From the NCBI RefSeq assembly GCF_900172335.1, contig NZ_FWFX01000001.1, positions 124,001 to 188,000 of the forward strand: 64,000 bases of DNA, written 5' to 3'. Within the stretch, counting starts at the first letter, position 1; each line of letters starts with the position of its first letter. Source of the DNA: Roseovarius albus (GTDB lineage Bacteria; Pseudomonadota; Alphaproteobacteria; Rhodobacterales; Rhodobacteraceae). Made by a program: the position numbers and the translations under genes. This document shows positions 55,682 to 64,000 of the stretch, in pieces. A model generated the notes under the pieces. The model ran no database searches. It was not told the origin of the DNA and was given only the letters and a program-made list of their open reading frames with translations.

Positions 55682-57156
55682 GCAAAGGGCTCCGGCTGTT
55701 CTGGATCGAGGTCCAGCCAAACGGATTTCGTTTGCGTAAATGCCAATAGTCCTTCGATGCCGTTTTCGCGCCCGTAGCCTGACGCTTTGAACCCGCCTAC
55801 GGGCGATTGCGGGGCAGAAGCGAAGTAGTTGTTGATGTAAACCGTTCCCGCGCCGATCCGGTGCGCCAATCGCATGGCCCGAGCGGCGTCCCGACTCCAG
55901 ATACCGGCAGCAAGACCAAAATCACTGTCATTCGCGATCTGAGTGGCTTGATCGTCGTCGCGAACGGGTAGCACCGCCAAAACCGGTCCAAAAATCTCGT
56001 CCCGGGCAACGGCCATTTCAGGCGCAACATCGGTGAAGATCGTCGGCGCAATGAACCATCCATCGCAATCAGGTGGATGCACTGGCTCGCCGCCCAGAAT
56101 GCAGGTGGCACCCTCGGCTTTCGCTTCCTCAATCGCCCGTAAAACCCGCTCAAAGTGTGGCTGATTGGCAATGGGCCCGATATTTGTATCTGGCGATGCA
56201 GGATCGCCGATCACGGCCTTACCGGTGATCTCAACCAACCGCTCAACCAGCGTGTCGTACAAGCTTTGGTGCACCAATACGCGACTTCCGGCGATGCAGC
56301 TTTGCCCTGCTGGTGGAAATATCCCCGCTGCAATGCCCCGCGCGGCCATTTCGACATCCGCGTCATCCAGCACGATTTGCGGAGATTTGCCACCGAGCTC
56401 AAGAATGACCGGTTTGAGGTGTTCTCCGGCGAGGCTGGCCACAGCACGACCGCCGGTCACGCCGCCGGTAAAACTGATCAGCCGCACATCAGGGTGGCGC
56501 ACGAGTGTCGCGCCTGTCTCCGCTCCGCCTGTCACAACATTGATCAAACCCGGCGGCAGATCGGCTTCTTGCAGGATGTCCATCATGGCCAGGGTCGATA
56601 CGCTGGCAAACTCGGACGGTTTCACGACCACGGTATTGCCAGCTGCAATGGCCGCCGCAATTTTCCACATGGCGATCAGCAGTGGCGAATTCCACGCTGT
56701 GATACAGCCCACGACGCCAAAGGGCTCACGCCGCGTGTAGTTCAGGATCATCGGCACATCGACGGGCACGTTAGCACCCTCGATCTTGTCAGCTAACCCC
56801 GCGTAATAGTCGAAACTGTCGGTTAGCCAGCCTTCCAGCCCAGCGGTGATGCCTGCAAGATCCTTGCCATTGTCGAGGGTTTCCATCAGCCCCAGCGTCC
56901 GAGCATGGCATCGCAAGCAATCCGCGATCCGACGCAACAGCCGCCCCCGCTCCGTCGCGTTCATCCGCGAGAACGGACCCGTCTCAAACGCCTCTTTCGC
57001 GGCGGCTACGGCAAGGTCCACATCCTCATCGCCGCAATCGGGGATGCGCGCCCAGACCTTGCCCGAGGTTGGATTGATACTGTCCATCCACGCGCCGGTC
57101 GCTGGCGAGTGCCAGTTGCCCGCGGCAAAATAATTCCAGTTGCGGTTCTCCGTCAT
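55678..57156 (-). CDS. Aldehyde dehydrogenase family protein
   Basis: A 492-residue NAD(P)-dependent aldehyde dehydrogenase. Catalytic glutamate in LELGGKSPQIV, nucleophile in GQSCIAGSR, and the C-terminal YINNYFASAPQSPVGGFKAS block. In this operon it would oxidise the aldehyde made by the zinc alcohol dehydrogenase. It overlaps the genes on both sides by 4 bases, so it must be translated with them. Confidence 0.88.
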   Translation of the reverse strand: MTENRNWNYFAAGNWHSPATGAWMDSINPTSGKVWARIPDCGDEDVDLAVAAAKEAFETGPFSRMNATERGRLLRRIADCLRCHARTLGLMETLDNGKDLAGITAGLEGWLTDSFDYYAGLADKIEGANVPVDVPMILNYTRREPFGVVGCITAWNSPLLIAMWKIAAAIAAGNTVVVKPSEFASVSTLAMMDILQEADLPPGLINVVTGGAETGATLVRHPDVRLISFTGGVTGGRAVASLAGEHLKPVILELGGKSPQIVLDDADVEMAARGIAAGIFPPAGQSCIAGSRVLVHQSLYDTLVERLVEITGKAVIGDPASPDTNIGPIANQPHFERVLRAIEEAKAEGATCILGGEPVHPPDCDGWFIAPTIFTDVAPEMAVARDEIFGPVLAVLPVRDDDQATQIANDSDFGLAAGIWSRDAARAMRLAHRIGAGTVYINNYFASAPQSPVGGFKASGYGRENGIEGLLAFTQTKSVWLDLDPEQPEPFA

Positions 57157-58268
57157 GGGGTATCCCCGTCAAACAGGATCACGCCCCGCCCGGGTTTGCC
57201 GGCAAGCATATCAGCAACGGCCTCGTTGATTTGCTGCAGCCCGTACCGGCGGCCAATGAGCCGATCAATCGGCAGCTTTCCATCCAGATAATGCTGTGCG
57301 TAGGCCACAAAGTCACGTGTCGTACAGGCCGATCCGAAGATCGACCCTGTCACCATGATCTCGGATCGCGTGATACCGGTTGTAGGCAGATCAATTGTGG
57401 CGTCATTGGCATCCATTCCTACGAAAATCACCTTCCCGCCCGGGCGACAATAATCGATGGCTGCGCGCTGCAACGCGCGTTTTCCAACCGCCTCAAAGAC
57501 GTGATCCACCCCATAAGGGACGAGGATGCCAAGCCGGTCAGCGACGCTTTCTGCTGCCGCGATGAATTCTGTCGCACCCATCTCGCGCGCTTTGGCTTCT
57601 GTTTCGGGGGCTGAATCAACCGCGATGATCTGGCTCGCCCCAGCCAGTTTTGCCCCCATAATGATCGATAGCCCTACACCCCCGGCACCGATCACCGCCA
57701 CGGTACTGCCGGGGGTAACTTCAGCCCGGTTCAATACCGCCCCCACGCCTGTGGTCACTGCGCAACCCAGAAGCGCAGCAATTTCAAACGGCACGGCCTT
57801 GTCCATACGCACACAGCTTTCTTGTGGCACCACCACATGATCCGCCCAACAGGCCAGCATCGATAAATGCCGCACAGGGCCACCGGCGTTCGAAAAAAAC
57901 CGGCACGTGCCGTCCATCATCGTGCCGTCCCAAAGCGGCCCCTTATAGGTCTGGCAAAGGTGGGTCTGATTGTGGTCGCAAAAAAAACAAGCATCGCAAT
58001 AGGGGATCCAGCTTAGCACCACATGATCGCCGAGAGCGAAGTCGGTCACGCCTTCGCCAAGCGCGACGATCTCGCCCGCACCTTCATGGCCCAGAACAAC
58101 AGGCAGATCATGGCCCGCTTGCCCGGAGATCACATGGTAGTCTGAATGACAGACACCCGCAGCACCCATGCGGATCAAGACCTCGCCCCGGCCAGGTGGT
58201 GACAGATCGAGCGCCTCGACCTTCAGCGGAGCGTTCACAGAATACATTACAGCGGCTTGGGCTTTCAT
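57153..58268 (-). CDS. Zinc-dependent alcohol dehydrogenase, class III-like
   Basis: A 371-residue MDR alcohol dehydrogenase. The catalytic zinc site uses GVCHSDYHVISG and GHEGAGEIV; the structural zinc cysteines are in CDACFFCDHNQTHLC; the nucleotide site is VIGAGGVGLSIIMGAK. It resembles NAD-dependent enzymes of the class III / aryl-alcohol group. AAGGATG precedes ATG 58268. It is the first gene of the four-gene operon and is divergent from the LysR gene at 58423, with 154 bases between starts. Confidence 0.87.
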   Translation of the reverse strand: MKAQAAVMYSVNAPLKVEALDLSPPGRGEVLIRMGAAGVCHSDYHVISGQAGHDLPVVLGHEGAGEIVALGEGVTDFALGDHVVLSWIPYCDACFFCDHNQTHLCQTYKGPLWDGTMMDGTCRFFSNAGGPVRHLSMLACWADHVVVPQESCVRMDKAVPFEIAALLGCAVTTGVGAVLNRAEVTPGSTVAVIGAGGVGLSIIMGAKLAGASQIIAVDSAPETEAKAREMGATEFIAAAESVADRLGILVPYGVDHVFEAVGKRALQRAAIDYCRPGGKVIFVGMDANDATIDLPTTGITRSEIMVTGSIFGSACTTRDFVAYAQHYLDGKLPIDRLIGRRYGLQQINEAVADMLAGKPGRGVILFDGDTP

Positions 58269-58422
58269 GAGGCATCCTTGTAACCAGCGCGCAATCCCGC
58301 GAGGTATGGACAACTGAAAACCAGTCCCCATGGGAATGTGATTTCTTGAGCCAGCATATTCAGACTTGAATTCAATAAGAAGGTCGGAAAAAGCTATAGA
58401 GAGCATTCTCCAGGAGAATAGT

Positions 58423-59328
58423 ATGACCATATTGAATTGGAAATTGCTGACCGCTTTTGAGGCTGTCGCGCGCCATCGCAATTTTACACGCGCGGCTCGT
58501 GAGCTGAATGTTCAGCAACCCGCTGTCAGCCGACGTGTTGCGGAACTAGAGTCAGATCTGGGCGTGAGATTGCTTGAGCGGACCCGGCCTTATGCCGCTC
58601 TGACGAGAGAGGGAGAGGTGCTCTACCGCGCTATTTCTGGCAGCGTGTTGCAAGTCAACAGCGCCGTTGAGCAGGTGAGATGCCAGCCGGACCGCAACAC
58701 AGTCACGATTAATACGACAATTGGATTCGCGAGCTGCTATCTGATGAAGCGCTTGCCCGCGTTTCGCGCGTTGCACCCCGACATCTCTATCGAACTCATT
58801 TCGCGTGACAAAAACGACAGTTATGCATCCGACACAGATGTTGTGATTGTCTTTGATCACCCTGATAAGCTACCAGGGATTCACAAGACAGCGATCTTTG
58901 GTGAAACGATGGTGGCTGTTGCTCATCCCAAAATTGCTGCGGCCATTAAAAACCGCCTCTGTGCAGTGATGGATCACCCGCTGCTGTGCTTGACTATGGG
59001 CATTCACGCCGATGACTGGCGTACATATTTCACCGGCACCGATCTTGAGCCTCGTACGCCAGGGCCTGAGCAAAAGTTTACCAGCTTCATGGTCTACTTA
59101 CAGGCCGCACTGAATGGCGAGGGCGTTATGTTGGGTTGGGAGACATTGCTCCAGGACAGTTTTGATCTTGGTCAGCTTGCGCCTGTCACAGACAGAAGGG
59201 TCGAAACCCAACGCGGCTATTTCGCCTGCCTGATGCCGCGGGTTGAAAACAAACCCTCAGCAAAGATATTCATTGACTGGATTTCCTCGCTTGCGCAGGC
59301 AACGTGCGAGCATGTCGAATTTGGCTAA
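58423..59328 (+). CDS. LysR-family regulator divergent from the ADH-ALDH-MmgE-MttB operon
   Basis: A 301-residue LysR protein. The HTH is at about residues 8-66 (AVARHRNFTRAARELNVQQP, AVSRRVAELE). CAGGAGAATAGT precedes ATG 58423. Its position opposite the four-gene operon makes it the likely regulator, and the operon substrate or a metabolite the likely inducer. Confidence 0.88.
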   Translation: MTILNWKLLTAFEAVARHRNFTRAARELNVQQPAVSRRVAELESDLGVRLLERTRPYAALTREGEVLYRAISGSVLQVNSAVEQVRCQPDRNTVTINTTIGFASCYLMKRLPAFRALHPDISIELISRDKNDSYASDTDVVIVFDHPDKLPGIHKTAIFGETMVAVAHPKIAAAIKNRLCAVMDHPLLCLTMGIHADDWRTYFTGTDLEPRTPGPEQKFTSFMVYLQAALNGEGVMLGWETLLQDSFDLGQLAPVTDRRVETQRGYFACLMPRVENKPSAKIFIDWISSLAQATCEHVEFG

Positions 59329-59512
59329 AAGAACAAACGACCAATCTGCTGGCGGCACAGGATCGCTTCACAAAGATCCGTTTTCGCGCCGTTTGCTGCC
59401 ATTCGTGCAGCCCGCAGCATTCGACACTCTGGGCTCAACACCGACCAACGTCGCGTGAGGGACAGACAGCCGCTTTGAAATGGCGAACGGCAGCACCGCT
59501 CGCCAAGGTAGC

Positions 59513-60145
59513 TCAAATATCGATGCGCTCGGCGATACTCAGGGCATCCTCCAGTTCGACCCCAAGGTAACGAACAGTGCTATCGACCTTCGTGTGGCCG
59601 AGTAGCAGCTGCACCGCGCGGAGGTTGCCAGTTTTTCGATAAATCTCCGCCGCCTTTGTCCGCCGGAGCGAATGGGTGCCGTATCCGCTCGGTTCAAGCC
59701 CAATCGCCGCCACCCAATCACGTACCAAGCGTCCATACTGGCGTGTTGAGATGTGTGGGCGGTCATGGAATCGGCTTGGGAACATGAACCGACACGCAAA
59801 CATCTCGGGTGATTTGACCCAGGCCAAGACGGTTTCACGAGTGTTTTCCGTTAGTTCAAACTGCACTGGCCGCTTGGTCTTGCTTTGGACCACCGAAACA
59901 CGTTCTCGCACGCGGTCATTCTTGACGAGATCGACCACTGCCAGTTTGACCAGGTCGCAACCGCGCAGTTTGCTGTCGATGGCGACGTTGAACAAAGCCA
60001 GATCGCGCAGATTACCTGCCAGTTCGAGCCGTGCCCTTATCGCCCAGACCTGTTTAGGCAACAGGGGCCGCTTCTGGCCAATGATGCGTCCTTTGTTCCA
60101 AGCTTTGCGCTTCGGAGTGACGGCGGGAAGTTGAACTCTAGGCAT
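59513..60145 (-). CDS. Small tyrosine recombinase (integrase)
   Basis: A 210-residue tyrosine-family site-specific recombinase. The catalytic set can be seen: Arg in SKLRGCDLVKL, His-x-x-Arg in GTHSLRRTKAAE, His in LLGHTKVDSTVRY and the nucleophile Tyr of VRYLGVE. Only the catalytic domain is present; there is no long N-terminal core-binding domain, as in a group of short integrases common in proteobacterial islands. GGAGGG precedes ATG 60145. Its attachment site was not found nearby. Confidence 0.85.
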   Translation of the reverse strand: MPRVQLPAVTPKRKAWNKGRIIGQKRPLLPKQVWAIRARLELAGNLRDLALFNVAIDSKLRGCDLVKLAVVDLVKNDRVRERVSVVQSKTKRPVQFELTENTRETVLAWVKSPEMFACRFMFPSRFHDRPHISTRQYGRLVRDWVAAIGLEPSGYGTHSLRRTKAAEIYRKTGNLRAVQLLLGHTKVDSTVRYLGVELEDALSIAERIDI

Positions 60146-60546
60146 GATTTTGCCCTCCGTTCCTCCCTCCGCACCCAATCATCAGCACAGCGCCAACGGG
60201 ACAATTTTACAGTTTGAGCGAACGGTCCGTGTCAGAGATACACGATGGCGGTCGATGCCGCACCAACATCAGGCCGTTCTGAGCCCTAATTACTTAGGCT
60301 GCAGCTGCAGATTGTTGTTATCGTAGAAAACGTCGTGAGTTCGGCTCGGCGCATAACGGCTTCTCGGTATAGCCCAGAGTTACTTAATTACCTTTTCCAA
60401 AGCTGACGCTCAACGGCTCATGAGCGCAACGTTAACGTGCCTTCATCGTTTCTCAACTTTAAGATTCTGTTACGAGTCCGATAAGAAACTGTGAGCTTCC
60501 GGCTGTACTCGAATGAGGCATTTTTGTGACTCAATGGGGGCTAGTT
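60146..60546. other. 401-base region without recognised gene
   Basis: Between the divergent integrase and the giant phosphatase gene. It contains the palindrome CTGCAGCTGCAG near 60299-60312. It must hold the promoter of the downstream gene. No RNA gene or coding frame was recognised. Confidence 0.5.
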
Positions 60547-63500
60547 GTGGCTTATACTCTCGAACTTCTTCATATCGCTGACCAAGAGGCCGGTAGCGCG
60601 GCTGTTGTGGATGCGCCAAATCTTTCTGCTGTGCTGAATGCGCTACGTGGGCAAGACATTGGCAACGACGGTGAGGCGGACAACACTCTGACGCTCTCTT
60701 CGGGGGATGCGATCATTCCCGGACTATTTTTTGACGCTTCGGCGACGGCATTCGGTTCCGCCGGGATCGCCGATATTCAAATTCAGAATGAATTGGGCAT
60801 TTCTGCCATCGCCCTTGGAAACCATGAATTTGATTTCGGAACGCAGGTTCTCGCCGACCTGATTGATGGTTCTGCTGCAGGCGATTTCTCGAGCCTGTCT
60901 GGCACGGATCTGGATGGCTTGGACTTCTCGGGTGCTCATTTCACTTACCTGTCCGCCAATCTTGATTTCTCAACTGATGCGGATCTGGCCCCAATGGAAG
61001 TGGCCGGAGGTGGCGCACCTGTAACGAATGCAGTCACCTCTTCAGTTGTGATGGAACAAGGTGGTGAGCTGATCGGCGTCGTCGGCGCGACGACGCCGAC
61101 ACTGGCAACCATCTCATCCCCAGATGGGGTTGGCATTTCGCCTTCGCCATTTGACGGCAATCCGACCCCAGAGCAACTGGACGCGCTGGCGGCTGAAATC
61201 CAGGCCGAAGTTGATGCATTGTTGGCCGCAAATTCGACCATGAACAAAGTTGTTTTGTTGGCGCATATGCAACAGCTGGATATCGAACTTGGTTTGGCTG
61301 AGCGTCTTGAGAACGTTGATATCATCTTGGCTGGCGGATCAAACACGCGCCTGACAGATGAAAATGACCGCCTGCGTGATGGCGATGTATCGCAAGGCGA
61401 ATATCCGCAGTTTGTCACCAATGCCGGCGGCACGGAAACGGTGGTTGTGAACACCGACGGTAGCTACAAATATGTCGGCCGTCTGGTCATCGACTTCGAT
61501 GATGAAGGGAACATTATCCCCGAAAGTTATGATTCAGATGTTTCGGGTGCCTATGCAACAGATGCGCAGGGCGTCGCCGACTTGGGTGCCGAAGGGTTGG
61601 TTGACCCTGAAATTCAGGCCATTGCAGATGCGATCGAAGACGTCATCATTGCCACCGAAGGAAACGTCTTTGGTGTCTCTGATGTCTTTTTGAACGGCAA
61701 CCGCTCGGGCACGGGAGATAGCGAAGACACGGACGGTGTGCGCACACAGGAAACCAACCTTGGCAATCTGACCGCCGACGCTAATCTGGCGGCGGCCAAG
61801 GAACATGACGAAAGCATTCTGGTTTCGATCAAAAACGGTGGCGGCATTCGTGCAAGCATCGGTGAAACCGTTGTTCCAGCCGGAGGCACAGAAGCCATTC
61901 GAACAGTGAACAGCGAGGTTGTCGATGGTGAAGGGAACGTCATCAAACCCGAAGGCGGTATCAGTCAAAACGATATCCAGACAACTTTGGCCTTTAACAA
62001 TAATCTGACCCTTTTAACCCTGACCAAGCAAGAACTGGTCAACGTTATCGAGCATGGCCTTGGCGGGCTGCCCGGTGTAAGCGGCCGGTTCCTGCAGGTT
62101 TCTGGCCTGAAAATTGCCTTTGACGAAACACAGCCTGTTGGCGACCGTCTGGTGAACGCAGCAATCGTTGACGAAGACGGCGGCATTATTGCCCAACTGG
62201 TTTCAAACGGGGAGATCGTCGGTGACACTGCAGAAACGTTCCGTATTGTAACCCTGGGCTTTCTGGCTGGCGGTGGTGACGGCTATCCATTCCCGGATGG
62301 AGAAACCGCTAATCGTGTTGATCTGGATGATCTGGACGCAGACGGAGAAAGCGACGGTTCAACAACTGGTGTTGCAACATTTGCTGATGATGGAACAGAG
62401 CAAGATGCGCTGGCCGAATATCTGGCGGCAAATTTCGGTGATGCGGAAAATGCGTACAACGAAGAAGATAGTGGCGCGGCCAACGACCAGAGAATCGTTC
62501 AGATTGAAAAGGGCGGTGTGAACTTCTCTGTCAACACTGCGGTGAAAATCACCAATCAGACCGTACTGTTCTCTGGTGAGGATGGAACACCTGACGCGGG
62601 TGACGACGAAGGCCGCGCCGAGATTGTGGATGTTGAGGCCGGTCGCGCCTATGTCACCAATGACGTGGATGATGTGATTGACATCTTTGATACGTCTTCC
62701 GGAGACCTTGTTGGCACCATCGACCTGAGTGTGATCAATGGTTACGCAGGTGTGCAGTCGGTTTCGGTTCAAAACGGTGTGGTTGCAGTTGCGATCAATC
62801 GTCAGTTCGGTGGCAGTGAAGATAACGCCTCGGGTGTTGTCGGCCTGTTTGACGCTGATGGAACCTTGCTCAATGTGGTTTCGGTCGGAAACTTGCCTGA
62901 CTCGGTCAAGTTCTCTGCGGATGGCAGCAAAATCGTTGTCGCCAATGAAGGTGAGCCAGGCGAGAACTTTGACGCCCCTGGTACCATCAGCATCATCGAC
63001 ATCAGCAATGGTGCCGGAAACGCGACCGTGGCTGCAATCGATTTCAGCGCCTTTGCGGGAATGGAAGACGAGCTGCGCGCACAAGGTATCCGTATCTTCC
63101 CAGGCAAAACGCTGGGCGAAGATCTGGAGCCCGAAGTGGGGGCCTTCTCGGAAGATGGAACGACAGCTTATGTTTCACTGCAAGAAAACAATGCAATTGC
63201 TGTTGTCGACGTGGCCACAGGTGAGATCACCAATCTGTTCTCAGCCGGTGTTCAAGATCTGTCTCAGATCGCTACTGACGTGAATGACAAAGATGGCGGG
63301 TACAACCCATCGACCTTTGACAACCTTGTCAGCATGCGCCAGCCCGACACGATCACTGCCTTCACGGCCAATGGCACGAACTATATCGTAACTGCCAATG
63401 AGGGCGACTCGCGCGATGAAGACTTCCGTGTAAAGGATTTCCTTGATGGTGAGGCCTTCTATGACATTGATGGTGATGGCGAAGAGGAGCTGGTGACAAT

Positions 63501-64000
63501 CGACGCCTCTGTCGACACAACCGGCCTTGAACGTCTGGAAATCTCGGCCATTGATGGTGATACAGATGGCGATGGTGACATCGACGTTCTGCACGCCTTT
63601 GGTGGGCGCTCGTTCTCAATCTTTGATGAAGAGGGCAACCTGATTTTCGATAGCGGTTCGGACTTTGCCCGTATCACCGCAGATCTGAACAGCGAAGGCT
63701 TTGTCGAAGGTCGTTCCGACAATAAAGGCACCGAGCCGGAAGCCGTCACCGTCGGTGAAGCTGATGGCCGGACTTACGTCTTTATCGGGCTGGAGCGCGA
63801 CAGCGGGATCATGGTTTACGATGTGACTGCCCCTGAAAATTCGGTCTTTGTCGAATACTTCGCACCCGGTGATGTGGGCGTTAGCCCAGAAGGTATGGCC
63901 TTTGTTCCCGCCGAAGAAAGCCCAAGTGGGCAACCTCAGTTGGTCGTGTCCTACGAGGTTGACGGCTCAACCATCGTTTATGATCTGGAGTTTGGTCTGA
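60547..64000 (+). CDS. Giant metallophosphatase / 5'-nucleotidase plus choice-of-anchor I protein (3' end outside window)
   Basis: The frame is open from GTG 60547 (GGGGG upstream) to the end of the window, more than 1150 residues. Residues about 1-300 form a calcineurin-like phosphatase domain (LTLSSGDAIIPG, ALGNHEFDFG, LAHMQQLD). A 5'-nucleotidase C-terminal domain follows (SIKNGGGIRASI, GFLAGGGDGYPF). Residues from about 680 on are a choice-of-anchor I beta-propeller (VTNDVDDVIDIFDTSSGDL, IVANEGEPGE, YVSLQENNAIAVVD). There is no signal peptide, which fits type I secretion of RTX-type proteins in this group. It probably releases phosphate from extracellular organophosphates. A GTG at 60526 is a less likely start. 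Confidence 0.85.
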   Translation, partial: MAYTLELLHIADQEAGSAAVVDAPNLSAVLNALRGQDIGNDGEADNTLTLSSGDAIIPGLFFDASATAFGSAGIADIQIQNELGISAIALGNHEFDFGTQVLADLIDGSAAGDFSSLSGTDLDGLDFSGAHFTYLSANLDFSTDADLAPMEVAGGGAPVTNAVTSSVVMEQGGELIGVVGATTPTLATISSPDGVGISPSPFDGNPTPEQLDALAAEIQAEVDALLAANSTMNKVVLLAHMQQLDIELGLAERLENVDIILAGGSNTRLTDENDRLRDGDVSQGEYPQFVTNAGGTETVVVNTDGSYKYVGRLVIDFDDEGNIIPESYDSDVSGAYATDAQGVADLGAEGLVDPEIQAIADAIEDVIIATEGNVFGVSDVFLNGNRSGTGDSEDTDGVRTQETNLGNLTADANLAAAKEHDESILVSIKNGGGIRASIGETVVPAGGTEAIRTVNSEVVDGEGNVIKPEGGISQNDIQTTLAFNNNLTLLTLTKQELVNVIEHGLGGLPGVSGRFLQVSGLKIAFDETQPVGDRLVNAAIVDEDGGIIAQLVSNGEIVGDTAETFRIVTLGFLAGGGDGYPFPDGETANRVDLDDLDADGESDGSTTGVATFADDGTEQDALAEYLAANFGDAENAYNEEDSGAANDQRIVQIEKGGVNFSVNTAVKITNQTVLFSGEDGTPDAGDDEGRAEIVDVEAGRAYVTNDVDDVIDIFDTSSGDLVGTIDLSVINGYAGVQSVSVQNGVVAVAINRQFGGSEDNASGVVGLFDADGTLLNVVSVGNLPDSVKFSADGSKIVVANEGEPGENFDAPGTISIIDISNGAGNATVAAIDFSAFAGMEDELRAQGIRIFPGKTLGEDLEPEVGAFSEDGTTAYVSLQENNAIAVVDVATGEITNLFSAGVQDLSQIATDVNDKDGGYNPSTFDNLVSMRQPDTITAFTANGTNYIVTANEGDSRDEDFRVKDFLDGEAFYDIDGDGEEELVTIDASVDTTGLERLEISAIDGDTDGDGDIDVLHAFGGRSFSIFDEEGNLIFDSGSDFARITADLNSEGFVEGRSDNKGTEPEAVTVGEADGRTYVFIGLERDSGIMVYDVTAPENSVFVEYFAPGDVGVSPEGMAFVPAEESPSGQPQLVVSYEVDGSTIVYDLEFGL

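Overview
The window comes from a Rhodobacteraceae (Roseobacter-group) alphaproteobacterium. Indications are the high-GC, densely packed catabolic operons, paired glutamine-synthetase-like genes of the gamma-glutamyl-amine type, Rieske glycine betaine demethylase, a napEFDABC operon, several LysR-controlled amine modules and an unsigned giant calcium-type extracellular protein. Gene identities rest on family motifs read in the translations; no database search was run.

Layout. 1-5.1 kb: 5' part of acnA, a DUF1223 protein, two PLP aminotransferases, and a secreted MliC-like protein. 5.2-12.8 kb: glycine betaine and polyamine-type amine catabolism, all on the minus strand: gbcAB, then an amidotransferase/glutamine-synthetase-like/FAD-oxidase operon, and a second glutamine-synthetase-like gene. 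gbcA is preceded by a cobalamin riboswitch (minus strand, about 7703-7888), whose predicted output is an RBS-sequestering hairpin. The two glutamine-synthetase-like transcription units share a palindromic operator. 12.9-16.5 kb: an M20 pseudogene, class I aldolase, LysE exporter and SDR. 16.5-27.2 kb: an N-compound catabolic region (gamma-glutamylaminobutyraldehyde-type ALDH, FAD oxidase, cupin, two paralogous M20 amidases, a DDAH/arginine-deiminase-fold hydrolase, one solute-binding protein, LuxR and LysR regulators). 27.2-31.9 kb: periplasmic nitrate reductase operon. 32-33.1 kb: a creatinase-fold protein lacking the usual metal ligands.

33.3-46 kb is accessory DNA. It starts with an IS3-family element with a broken orfA and continues with three direct copies of the 3' half of a tRNA-Cys gene (34967, 38123, 44334), none attached to a tRNA 5' half. 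These copies have related flanking arm sequences and divide the stretch into two metabolic cargo modules (Lrp/amino-acid dehydrogenase/DUF1330/quinone oxidoreductase; PLP decarboxylase/SDR/FMN-FNR fusion/GST/LysR), followed by AT-rich replication-type genes of a mobile element. 46-52 kb: LysR regulators, a hydroxyacyl-CoA-dehydrogenase-like enzyme and two EamA exporters. 52.8-59.3 kb: a tight four-gene operon (ADH, ALDH, MmgE/PrpD, MttB-family methyltransferase), each pair overlapping by ATGA, with a divergent LysR. 59.5-64 kb: a small tyrosine recombinase and the start of a very large metallophosphatase/choice-of-anchor protein that runs off the end.

The most notable observations are the B12 riboswitch in front of the B12-independent betaine demethylase, the tRNA-Cys fragment array that brackets cargo genes, and the non-pyrrolysine MttB operon without a visible corrinoid protein.
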